From assembly GCA_029960905.1 (NCBI GenBank), contig JASBVU010000066.1:1-8262 (forward strand): a stretch of DNA of 8,262 nt, in the 5' to 3' direction. The translations under genes were made by a program, and so were the position numbers. This stretch comes from Thermoanaerobacterium sp. (GTDB lineage: Bacteria; Bacillota; Thermoanaerobacteria; Thermoanaerobacterales; Thermoanaerobacteraceae). The notes under the pieces were generated by a model. It searched no databases. It was not told where the DNA came from and saw nothing but the letters and a program-made list of their open reading frames with translations. This document shows, piece by piece, positions 1 through 6,362 of the stretch (position 1 is its first letter; each line of letters starts with the position of its first letter).

Positions 1-840
1 TATATTAGGAACAATATACTCTGTGGATGTAATTACATCTTTATTTAAAATCCTACTTACAATTTTTGCTGCAGTACCACCACATACTACCTTCAATCCT
101 TCACTTTTCATAAGTTTTTTTACTACCCATTCATCCATATTTTTTAAAATCGGTGGTCCTACCATTACCGTAACTTTCTTTGATTCGTTAACCTTTATCA
201 CTATTGCAGTTGTATCATCACCAGGTTTATTTTTGTACAAATTATTGCAAGTTGTTATAAGCTGTGAGCAAATATCTGATGCATCACTGTAGACTTCCAA
301 TATTTTTGATAAATACTGCTTAACATTATCCCACTGCCAACCAAGATTTAATATTCCTCCTACACCTGCATGGATTACTCCATCAGATACAACTATCAGC
401 GCATCGTTCAAGTCCAGCTTAAAGCTGCTTTCAAAGATTGTCTTATCACCTATTTCAACACATTTTCTATCAATCTTCTTGTACACACCATTCTTAAAAT
501 AAAATACAGACGGATTGTCATATTCAACCAAATGAGCATTATTGCCACATATAGAAACAACACTAAATGTAGAATACGCTATATTTCTTTCTTTGCATAT
601 TGGCAATGTTTCAGCCACCGTCTCTACCACATCTTTTAATTCAGAACCCATATCCAGCATTTTTGATACAATTCGCGTTGTCAAGGTAGACAAAATATTC
701 GCCTTAACACCACTGCCAAGGCCATCTGCCATAACTGCCATTACATAATCTTTCTTTCTTATTATTTGAACACTATCTCCACACAACTCTTCGCCGTATT
801 TATTCAATGATGCATGTGCAATATCAATGTAATGGCTCAT
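1..840 (-). CDS. SpoIIE/PP2C-type serine phosphatase (3' end cut by window edge)
   Basis: The ATG is at 840 and the frame stays open to base 1, giving the first 280 residues; the C-terminus lies outside the window. The metal-binding motifs of the SpoIIE/PPM phosphatase fold are visible: GDS at 21-23, ADGLGSG at 38-44, SDG at 152-154 and GDDTT at 207-211. It should therefore be a Mn/Mg-dependent Ser/Thr phosphatase. There is no signal peptide or membrane segment, so it is probably cytoplasmic. After the catalytic domain a further region starts near residue 221 (VGPP, later VCGGT) and is not part of the usual phosphatase core. The start overlaps the stop of the hydrogenase-like gene (ATGA), with AGGTG seven bases upstream, so the two are translationally coupled. 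The likely role, inferred from context, is signal output of the H2/redox sensor encoded just upstream. The substrate is unknown; an anti-anti-sigma-like phosphoprotein is one possibility. Confidence 0.9.
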   Translation of the reverse strand, partial: MSHYIDIAHASLNKYGEELCGDSVQIIRKKDYVMAVMADGLGSGVKANILSTLTTRIVSKMLDMGSELKDVVETVAETLPICKERNIAYSTFSVVSICGNNAHLVEYDNPSVFYFKNGVYKKIDRKCVEIGDKTIFESSFKLDLNDALIVVSDGVIHAGVGGILNLGWQWDNVKQYLSKILEVYSDASDICSQLITTCNNLYKNKPGDDTTAIVIKVNESKKVTVMVGPPILKNMDEWVVKKLMKSEGLKVVCGGTAAKIVSRILNKDVITSTEYIVPNI

Positions 841-2555
841 TCATCATCACCTTGATTTAATAGCATATCTTTCATTCTGGTCAGTATGACTTTTGTCTCC
901 GCAGTTGTTTCCCCTAATAAGCTGGCTATCTCCTGTGCAACCTTCATCTGTCTATCTATCACTTGCTGTGCTAATTGGTAGTTTTCTCTTTTAAGTTTTG
1001 AGAAGCTCTCCTTTTGTTTTTCCATCTTTGTTATATCTGTAAAAATTCCAATGGCAATTTTATACTCTTCTAAATAATAGATACTTTCCAATGCTATGAT
1101 TCCGTAATTTTTAAATGATACTTTTTTATTGAAAATACTTTTTTTATTTTCAATAACATCTACAAAATCAGATATATCCAAGATCAATGATAGATCCTCA
1201 CCTTTAACCATTGATGAATTTACCAAGAACATCTTCTCAAAAGCCCTGTTCATATCTTGAATTTCATACTCGTTATTAACCGCAATTATAGCATTAGGAG
1301 TAGAGCTGATGATGATATTCGACAACGTTTCGGCTCTTCCCCTCATATAAGGCAAGCACATGTACGGTTCTGCCATCCCATTAAAAACTGCAATGGCCTT
1401 TTCTCTGCAAGTATCATAGCCACATGCACCACAATTCAATTCATCTTCTACAGAAAACTTGCCAATCTTCGATAGTATCTCTTTTATCTGAATCTCACTT
1501 GGCATTTTCCATTTATCACTTAAATCAATAAACTTTCTGCTTAAATCTAAAGAAAAATCGCTAAAGTCGCTGAAATCCTCGCTAAATTTTTCTTTCATGC
1601 GAGAATAGCTTATCACTTCTTCCTTTCTTTTTGCAATTCCACTTTTTAACTTTCCAAATGTGGGGCCATTGATACAACCGCCATCGCAGGCATTAGCTTC
1701 TATCCAATACCCGTGTAGATTGCCAGATCTTAAATCATTTAAAATGTCTTTGATATTTTCTATCGATGATACAGAAATAAATTTTCTTAAATTCAAATCC
1801 ACATCCATGCAATCAATGGTTTTACCCTCAATTGGATACAATTTATATTGATCTTCAGCATCAACATCTTCCAAATACTCTTCCATATATTCAAAATCTA
1901 TTTCCTCTGTACTGAACAAATTCATTACTTCTTCAAATGTCAATACAGCATCTATAGCGCCCTCACAGCTAAAATCACTCATCTCAGCTTTTTTAGCAAG
2001 ACACGGACCTATAAATACAACTTTCATGTTTTCACCGTATATACTTTTTATAGCCCTTCCAACAGCCACCATCGGTGATACAACTGGTACAAGGCATTTT
2101 ATGAGATCTGGATAGTATTTTTCAACCAAATAATTTACGGATGGACATGAAGTAGTGATTAAATTGTCGTATTTCAAATCATTATAATACTTTTCATACT
2201 CCTTAGATATAAGCATAGCACCTACTGATGTCTCAACTATCATTTCAGCTCCTAAACTCTTTAAAGCCTTCAAGAATTTTAAAGCACTATTGTGCCCAAC
2301 AAGCGCAGGATACGATGGAGCTACGGTGAAAGCAACTTTTTCACCCCGATTTAAAAATGATTGCACTCTTTCTACATCTGATCTAACTGTTTTTGCATTC
2401 TGAGGACAAACATTTAAACATCTTCCACATGCTATGCATCTGTATTCTATGATTTCAGCTTGTTCATTATTAACTTTTATCGCTTTGACAGGGCAGTATC
2501 TAATGCATTTATAGCAGTTTCTGCAATTGGCTTGTTTGAAATTAATAACGCTCAT
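837..2555 (-). CDS. PAS-domain [FeFe]-hydrogenase-like H2 sensor (HydS type)
   Basis: A 572-aa cytoplasmic iron-sulfur protein. Two [4Fe-4S] ferredoxin motifs lie at C11/C14/C17/C21 and C40/C43/C46/C50. The H-cluster domain follows, with degenerate signatures: TSCPS at 135-139, GPCLAKKAE at 183-191 and EANACDGGCINGP at 286-298. The predicted H-cluster ligands are C137, C185, C290 and C294. Next is a further four-cysteine Fe-S domain (C375, C378, C383, C400), a PAS domain at about 410-510 and a helical C-terminal tail. This is the layout of the putative sensory [FeFe]-hydrogenases (group C/D, for example HydS of Thermoanaerobacter). From memory it also resembles the PAS-bearing subunit of the hfs cluster of Thermoanaerobacterium saccharolyticum. 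There is no attached kinase or cyclase domain, so output must go through partners, most likely the coupled phosphatase. Start: AGGTG seven bases before the ATG, which overlaps the upstream gene's stop (ATGA). The family is clear; the sensory role is inferred. Confidence 0.93.
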   Translation of the reverse strand: MSVINFKQANCRNCYKCIRYCPVKAIKVNNEQAEIIEYRCIACGRCLNVCPQNAKTVRSDVERVQSFLNRGEKVAFTVAPSYPALVGHNSALKFLKALKSLGAEMIVETSVGAMLISKEYEKYYNDLKYDNLITTSCPSVNYLVEKYYPDLIKCLVPVVSPMVAVGRAIKSIYGENMKVVFIGPCLAKKAEMSDFSCEGAIDAVLTFEEVMNLFSTEEIDFEYMEEYLEDVDAEDQYKLYPIEGKTIDCMDVDLNLRKFISVSSIENIKDILNDLRSGNLHGYWIEANACDGGCINGPTFGKLKSGIAKRKEEVISYSRMKEKFSEDFSDFSDFSLDLSRKFIDLSDKWKMPSEIQIKEILSKIGKFSVEDELNCGACGYDTCREKAIAVFNGMAEPYMCLPYMRGRAETLSNIIISSTPNAIIAVNNEYEIQDMNRAFEKMFLVNSSMVKGEDLSLILDISDFVDVIENKKSIFNKKVSFKNYGIIALESIYYLEEYKIAIGIFTDITKMEKQKESFSKLKRENYQLAQQVIDRQMKVAQEIASLLGETTAETKVILTRMKDMLLNQGDDE

Positions 2556-2797
2556 TTTAGTTCACCTAAAACATGTTCTTTAAAAAATCTCTCAACGCTG
2601 TTTGGTTTAATTGATAGGCACGTACCGCCATCAATTTTTACAGAAACCGCCCTTAAACAATTGCCCATGCAAAAATCAGCTTTTAATTCCACTTTATCCT
2701 CAAGGCTATAATCTTTAATCATTTTTTTTAATTTATTAATAACATCGTAGGAGCCTTTTAAGTGACATGAGCTACCTACACAAACAGTAATAACCAT
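2552..2797 (-). CDS. Thioredoxin-like [2Fe-2S] ferredoxin (NuoE C-terminal type)
   Basis: An 81-aa protein with the Cx4C ... Cx3C pattern of thioredoxin-fold [2Fe-2S] proteins (C6, C11, C43, C47 from the chosen start), like the C-terminal half of NuoE/HydC-type subunits without their N-terminal helical part. It probably carries one electron to or from the hydrogenase-like protein encoded next. The frame also opens at a GTG at 2806, but that GTG lies inside the ribosome binding site (GGGTGA). The ATG at 2797, five bases beyond GGTGA, is therefore the better start. Its stop overlaps the next ATG (ATGA). It is the first gene of the three-gene operon and directly follows the Rex-like operator and -10 box. 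Confidence 0.88.
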   Translation of the reverse strand: MVITVCVGSSCHLKGSYDVINKLKKMIKDYSLEDKVELKADFCMGNCLRAVSVKIDGGTCLSIKPNSVERFFKEHVLGELK

Positions 2798-2830
2798 AAA
2801 AATCACCCGTATACTGTATATAATTATTTT

Positions 2831-2859
2831 ATTATATGAGAAAGACTAAGTAAATAATA
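2831..2859 (-). promoter_or_regulatory. Candidate sigma-A promoter of the H2-sensor operon
   Basis: A perfect TATAAT lies at 2836-2831, about 34 bases before the first start codon at 2797. The -35 position at 17-bp spacing (2859-2854) reads TATTAT, a poor match to TTGACA, so the promoter may be weak or activator-dependent. The upstream half overlaps the Rex-like operator, so a bound repressor would block polymerase. The -10 is clear; the -35 is uncertain. Confidence 0.5.
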
Positions 2860-2875
2860 GTTAATTTATTAACAA
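2858..2875 (-). promoter_or_regulatory. Rex (NADH/NAD+ sensing repressor) operator candidate
   Basis: On the minus strand the 18 bases read TTGTTAATAAATTAACTA. The clostridial Rex consensus is TTGTTAA-N4-TTAACAA, and 13 of its 14 defined positions match. The site sits inside a longer inverted repeat (2860-2880, arms GTTAATT/AATTAAC). It lies at about -33 to -51 relative to the start expected from the TATAAT box, overlapping the -35 position. Rex regulons in anaerobic Firmicutes typically include hydrogenase and fermentation genes, which fits the operon downstream. The rex gene itself is not in the window. Confidence 0.6.
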
Positions 2876-2891
2876 TTAACGTTAAAAAAAT

Positions 2892-3107
2892 TTAATCTTC
2901 TTCCCTGGATTCTTCCATCATCTTTTTTAACTTTCGCGCTCTTTCAACAGTTTTTTCTTTATTGATATCCAATGAAATATCTATTACGTCTTCTTCAGCA
3001 ATATTGCTGGGAAGATATTTTGTGGGAATATTTACCTTCCTGTCATCATCAAGAACAACTATAGCTACATCATCTTCGATCTTTTCTACAATGCCATGTA
3101 TTCTCAC
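2892..3107 (-). CDS. DUF3006 domain small protein
   Basis: A 71-aa acidic protein matching the DUF3006 family by eye. It has a small beta-rich core beginning RIHGIVEKIEDDVAIVVL, a middle IPTKYLP segment, then DVIDISLDIN and a charged helical tail (ERARKLKKMMEES). There is no signal peptide, membrane segment or cysteine pair. The function of the family is unknown. The reading frame is open further upstream to an ATG at 3161, but that extension contains a good promoter and the ribosome binding site AGAAGGTG (3121-3114), six bases before the GTG at 3107; I therefore start there. There is no clear hairpin terminator between its stop and the H2-sensor operon, so read-through into that operon is possible. 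Confidence 0.8.
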   Translation of the reverse strand: MRIHGIVEKIEDDVAIVVLDDDRKVNIPTKYLPSNIAEEDVIDISLDINKEKTVERARKLKKMMEESREED

Positions 3108-3129
3108 GTAAAACACCTTCTTTTTATTA

Positions 3130-3158
3130 ATTATACACCCTTCTATTTCCATTATCAA
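3130..3158 (-). promoter_or_regulatory. Sigma-A promoter of the DUF3006 gene
   Basis: TTGATA (3158-3153) and TATAAT (3135-3130) are separated by exactly 17 bases on the minus strand, giving 5/6 and 6/6 consensus matches. It is the best housekeeping promoter in the window. It lies about 23 bases upstream of the GTG start and directly downstream of the csoR terminator, so the DUF3006 gene is an independent transcription unit. Confidence 0.75.
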
Positions 3159-3166
3159 CATAGAAA

Positions 3167-3184
3167 AGGGTCTCTTCTGACCCT
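3167..3184 (-). terminator. Terminator after csoR
   Basis: A 6-bp stem (AGGGTC/GACCCT) with a six-base loop is followed on the minus strand by TTTTCTAT. It lies about 20 bases beyond the csoR stop and just before the DUF3006 promoter. The stem is short and the U-run is interrupted, so it may be only moderately efficient. Confidence 0.55.
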
Positions 3185-3204
3185 ATTTTACTGCCAAATA
3201 TTGC

Positions 3205-3471
3205 TTATTTTAAAAATTTAACTAATAAATCAACAACACTTTGCAATTCTTCATAAGTTATCTTTCCATCTTCATTTGCAAGAAAACATTGTTCAGCATG
3301 TTCATTTATAATTGATAATCCAACTTTTTCCAAAGAGGCTCTCACTGCTGCTATTTGCAGTAAAATATTAGAGCATCCTTTGTCTTCTTCTACCATCTTT
3401 TCAATTCCAGCTATATGCCCTTTTATGGTTTTCAACCTTAAAAGCACATCGTCTTTTATACTTTTGCTCAT
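3205..3471 (-). CDS. csoR: CsoR/FrmR-family metal-responsive repressor
   Basis: An 88-aa all-helical protein of the CsoR/RcnR/FrmR (DUF156) family, with the typical LLRLKTIKGHIAGIEKMVEED opening. The Cys-His-Cys set of copper-type CsoR is present: C33, H58 and C62 within GCSNILLQ and NEHAEQC. It would act as a cytoplasmic tetrameric DNA-binding repressor released by Cu(I). The retained His argues against the persulfide sensor CstR, but the metal cannot be settled from sequence alone. Start: a GTG at 3480 lies inside the ribosome binding site AAGGTGAGG, so the ATG at 3471 is chosen. The gene begins 12 bases after the glycosyltransferase stop and is probably co-transcribed with it. No copper exporter or chaperone gene is beside it in this window, which is unusual for csoR. 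Confidence 0.87.
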   Translation of the reverse strand: MSKSIKDDVLLRLKTIKGHIAGIEKMVEEDKGCSNILLQIAAVRASLEKVGLSIINEHAEQCFLANEDGKITYEELQSVVDLLVKFLK

Positions 3472-3483
3472 AGCCCTCACCTT

Positions 3484-4596
3484 TCAATTATATTTTATCC
3501 CTTTATCTAGTTTTTCAAAAATTATACCCATTTCCTTCTTAAAAAGTTCTTTCCAGTCAAACGTTTTAGCAAATTTCTTTCCGTTTTGCCCGTATATACT
3601 CATTTTATCATAATTTTCTATCAAATCTATAGTTTTTTCAACAAAATCCGATATATTGTACTTTATAGTTATACCACACTCATTTTCTTTAATCAATTTC
3701 CCTAAATCACCAATGTCTGTTGCTATCACAGGAAGACCCGAAGCCATGTATTCTACAGCTTTAAGTGGAAAAGAATATTTTATGAGTTCCGTTGGAAAAA
3801 GCGTACAAAGTCCAAGATCAGCTTTATTAAAATACAGCGGCAACTCATCGTACTTTACTTTCCCCAAAAAATGCACAAAATCATCTACTTTGCAATCTCT
3901 TGATAATTTTCTCAAAACATGCTCATATTTTCCTTTTCCAAGTATTATCAGCGAAACGTCAAATTCTCGCCTTAGAATAGGAAGAGCTTTGATAGGCATC
4001 TCAATGCCTGCCCAATGTTCCAATGAACCGCTAAATACAATGACTATTCCTTGATGTTTTTCCTTTTTGCCATTAAATAGCTCATAATTGACACCATTTG
4101 GTATGTAGTAGGGTGTAATTCCTGTCATATTTTTTCTTAATTCTATCAAGTGTTGATTAACAGAAAATGTAATATCCGAATTTTCAATACAATAGTTCTC
4201 CATGTTTTTTGTCCTCTCATAAATGTCTTCATATTCAAAAAACGCTGGAAAATAGTCAATATCTTCATAGGCCAAAAAGCTTATTCTTCCCGCCTTCAGA
4301 AGTTCAACAGCAGTCAAACCTGCCCATGGACCTTGTGCAATACATATATCGTATTTCGAAGAATCAAGTTCAACGTATTTTTTATACAAAATCATCGGGC
4401 TAAAAAGGCTTGCAAACTTAACAGGTATTCCTATATAAGTAATCGTGCCTTCTTGTTTTTTTAGCACTCCAAAATCGTCGTACCTGCAAAATACTACCGT
4501 CAAATCATATCTGTTTTTCAAGTAATCTATCAGATGATGACTTCTTTGTGGAAGTGAATTTAAAATATCGATAAATGTCATAAATAAAATTTTCAT
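3484..4596 (-). CDS. GT4-type glycosyltransferase (group 1)
   Basis: A 370-aa protein with the GT-B architecture. The N-terminal Rossmann half (MKILFMTF, with SLPQRSHHL at about 14-22) binds the acceptor. The linker PNGVN is at 166-170. The C-terminal donor-binding half includes FSGSLEHWAG (about 188-197), FLGKVKYDELP (243-253) and YSFPLKAVEYMASGLPVIAT (274-293), the usual nucleotide-sugar region with E282. Length is normal for GT4. There are no membrane segments, so it is cytosolic or peripheral. Donor and acceptor are unknown; cell-surface or spore-surface glycan synthesis is possible but not shown. The start is well supported by AGGAGGGT six bases before the ATG. A perfect hairpin sits only 13 bases upstream of that ribosome binding site, so the source of its transcription is unclear. 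csoR follows directly. Confidence 0.9.
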   Translation of the reverse strand: MKILFMTFIDILNSLPQRSHHLIDYLKNRYDLTVVFCRYDDFGVLKKQEGTITYIGIPVKFASLFSPMILYKKYVELDSSKYDICIAQGPWAGLTAVELLKAGRISFLAYEDIDYFPAFFEYEDIYERTKNMENYCIENSDITFSVNQHLIELRKNMTGITPYYIPNGVNYELFNGKKEKHQGIVIVFSGSLEHWAGIEMPIKALPILRREFDVSLIILGKGKYEHVLRKLSRDCKVDDFVHFLGKVKYDELPLYFNKADLGLCTLFPTELIKYSFPLKAVEYMASGLPVIATDIGDLGKLIKENECGITIKYNISDFVEKTIDLIENYDKMSIYGQNGKKFAKTFDWKELFKKEMGIIFEKLDKGIKYN

Positions 4597-4621
4597 ATAA
4601 ACCCTCCTAGCATTGTTATGA

Positions 4622-4647
4622 GAAAAGCCAGCTTATGCTGGCTTTTC
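4622..4647 (-). terminator. Perfect 11-bp hairpin, probable terminator or attenuator
   Basis: GAAAAGCCAGC and GCTGGCTTTTC form an 11-bp perfect stem around a four-base loop. On the minus strand the stem ends in TTTTC and follows the stop of the proline-rich remnant by only a few bases, as a normal terminator would. On the plus strand it is followed by CATATTTTT. It lies inside the leader of the glycosyltransferase gene if that gene is transcribed from further upstream. Confidence 0.75.
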
Positions 4648-4653
4648 ATATTT

Positions 4654-4765
4654 TTAATATGGTGAATATGGGGCTTTTTGCGGAGGAAATATAGGTGGAA
4701 ATGGCCTCTGCATGAATTCATCGCATACATTCGTCGGAAACTCCTCGCACTCAGGCGGTGACGTA
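4654..4765 (-). pseudogene. 3' remnant of a proline/cysteine-rich host gene, truncated at the recombinase
   Basis: An open frame ends at TAA (4656-4654) and encodes a tail such as TSPPECEEFPTNVCDEF followed by QRPFPPIFPPQ and KAPYSPY. It runs back into the recombinase 3' end, where the frame closes upstream of 4809, and has no credible start codon or ribosome binding site. The amino acid pattern (six prolines in the last 20 residues, paired acidic/Cys motif) and a GC content visibly above its neighbours look like genuine coding rather than chance. The hairpin at 4622-4647 is correctly placed as its terminator. The likely interpretation is the C-terminus of a host gene whose 5' part was separated by integration of the recombinase element. 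I do not recognise the gene; a spore-surface protein is only a guess. Confidence 0.5.
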
Positions 4766-6328
4766 CTATGAGATGCAATTTTCAGGATTAGAAAACCTGT
4801 AATGAATTTTTATTTTATGCTCATTAAATATCTCCACTTCATCGATGAGATTTTCCACCATTTGTCGTGTCAGATCATTCATCTCAACTATGTCTTTTAT
4901 TTTTTCAGTCGCTTGCTGTACCAAATACATTTTTCTGTTTTCTAAATTTATCTCATTTTCAATTTCTTTTAACTTTTCACCGTAAATATTTGCTTCTTTT
5001 TGAAGCCCTTCTGAAAGCATTTTAAATTGCTCATCTGTCAGCAATCCTTTAATCTTATCAAAATACATCTGCTTAAAAGTGTTCTGTAGTTCTGATAATT
5101 TATGTTTATACTCTTCATAAACAATTTTTCGCTCTGTGTAATTTTCTTCAACTGAATCTTCAGCAATTTTTATCAATTGGCTTGTATCTACATACTTTTC
5201 TGAAATACTTTTTAGATCATCAAGAATCATCTGTTTTAATCTTTCTTCAGAAATAGAATGCATTGTACAAGCCTTTGAACCATATTTTCTAAATGCTCCA
5301 CAAATAAGTTTCCAACATGGCTCTTTTCTATCTTTATCGTAAAAATATCCCATGTACGAGCCACAATCACCACACCTTGCTTTGCCTGAAAAAAGATGTA
5401 TAACATGTCCAGGTCTAAATTTTAACTTTGCACGATTTTCTATTATATCTTGCACATGCCAAAAAACATCTTCGCTTATAATGGCTTCATGCATATTTTG
5501 CCTTTTTATCCACTCCTCTTCTGGAACATCTTTCATTTTCTTAACCTTATATGATATTCTTTTTCTTTTATGTTGAACAATTGTTCCTATATAGACTTCG
5601 TTTGTCAGTATCCTGTGAACAGCATTGCTATTCCACATCTTAATTTTTTGATTGCCGTTTTTATAATTCTCTTTTGATTCTGCTGGCGTAGGATAGCCTT
5701 CCTCAGTCAATATTTTGGCTATCTTTTGCTTTCCTAAGCCTTCCATGTACAGCGAAAAAATTCTTTTAACCGCTTCAGTTGTAATATCGTTGGCAGGTAT
5801 TAATCTATTTTTATTGTGGGGATCCTTTTTATAACCGTATGGAGCAAATGCACCAATGTATAAACCATCCTTCATTTTGCTTCGCAGGTTAAATCTAATT
5901 TTTTTAGATATATCTTTTGCGTACATATCGTTTACAACATTTCTAAATGGTATACTGTCATCTTCACCATTTAATGTATCAATGCCATCATTTAAAGCAA
6001 TGTATCTCACGCCGTATTCCGGAAAAACTTTTTCCAAATACCTTCCCATTTCAATATAATCCCTTCCGAGGCGAGAAAGGTCTTTAGTGACTATGCAATT
6101 TACTAGTCCTCTTTCCACATCCTCCATCATTCTTTTAAAATCATTTCTTTCAAATGTAGTACCACTTACCCCATCATCTATGTAAACATCGACAAGATTC
6201 CAATTGTTTCCTAACACATACCTTTTAAGCTCGTTTTCCTGCATTTTTATACTTTCACTATAACCTTTGTTAAGATCTTCTTTAGAAAGCCTACAGTAAA
6301 TAGCACAATCCCAAATCTTATTTAACAT
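4766..6328 (-). CDS. Large serine recombinase (site-specific integrase)
   Basis: 520 aa, the usual size for large serine integrases/transposases. The N-terminal resolvase domain (about 8-150) shows YCRLS, with predicted nucleophile S15 and R13, then SGTTFER (55-61) and KDLSRLGRD (82-90). The Recombinase domain spans about 160-300. A zinc ribbon follows (C319, C322, C343, C354; CGDCGS). A long charged coiled coil (about 395-475) and a C-terminal tail complete it. It would catalyse directional recombination between att sites through a phosphoserine intermediate. Start: AAGGAGGGTG five bases before the ATG. All motifs are intact, so it is potentially active. Its stop codon lies at the edge of a truncated coding remnant, consistent with the element end. 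It is related to recombinases of skin-like elements, prophages and Tn4451-type transposons; which class is not decidable here. Confidence 0.93.
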   Translation of the reverse strand: MLNKIWDCAIYCRLSKEDLNKGYSESIKMQENELKRYVLGNNWNLVDVYIDDGVSGTTFERNDFKRMMEDVERGLVNCIVTKDLSRLGRDYIEMGRYLEKVFPEYGVRYIALNDGIDTLNGEDDSIPFRNVVNDMYAKDISKKIRFNLRSKMKDGLYIGAFAPYGYKKDPHNKNRLIPANDITTEAVKRIFSLYMEGLGKQKIAKILTEEGYPTPAESKENYKNGNQKIKMWNSNAVHRILTNEVYIGTIVQHKRKRISYKVKKMKDVPEEEWIKRQNMHEAIISEDVFWHVQDIIENRAKLKFRPGHVIHLFSGKARCGDCGSYMGYFYDKDRKEPCWKLICGAFRKYGSKACTMHSISEERLKQMILDDLKSISEKYVDTSQLIKIAEDSVEENYTERKIVYEEYKHKLSELQNTFKQMYFDKIKGLLTDEQFKMLSEGLQKEANIYGEKLKEIENEINLENRKMYLVQQATEKIKDIVEMNDLTRQMVENLIDEVEIFNEHKIKIHYRFSNPENCIS

Positions 6329-6362
6329 AGCACCCTCCTTATAAGATAACCACTACAGCATA

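Noticed and set aside
23..748. Open frames on the plus strand opposite the phosphatase
   Set aside because: Antisense shadows of a clear minus-strand gene; no ribosome binding sites and no family resemblance.
1532..1577. Repeated DFS motif (about residues 327-341) in the hydrogenase-like protein as a functional repeat
   Set aside because: Only two or three short imperfect copies in a linker; most likely low-complexity drift.
1257..2078. Plus-strand open frames opposite the hydrogenase-like gene
   Set aside because: They lie wholly within a well-supported gene on the other strand and show no protein-like motifs.
3472..3480. GTG at 3480 as start of csoR
   Set aside because: It is part of the AAGGTGAGG ribosome binding site that serves the ATG at 3471.
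4593..4778. Open frame of up to 61 codons (or 45 from an internal ATG after GAGGAG) ending in ATGA overlap with the glycosyltransferase start
   Set aside because: It runs through the terminator hairpin, its composition (many His/Arg/Lys/Met) is unlike a protein, and the alternative frame gives the proline-rich tail with its own stop before the hairpin. The glycosyltransferase has its own strong ribosome binding site.
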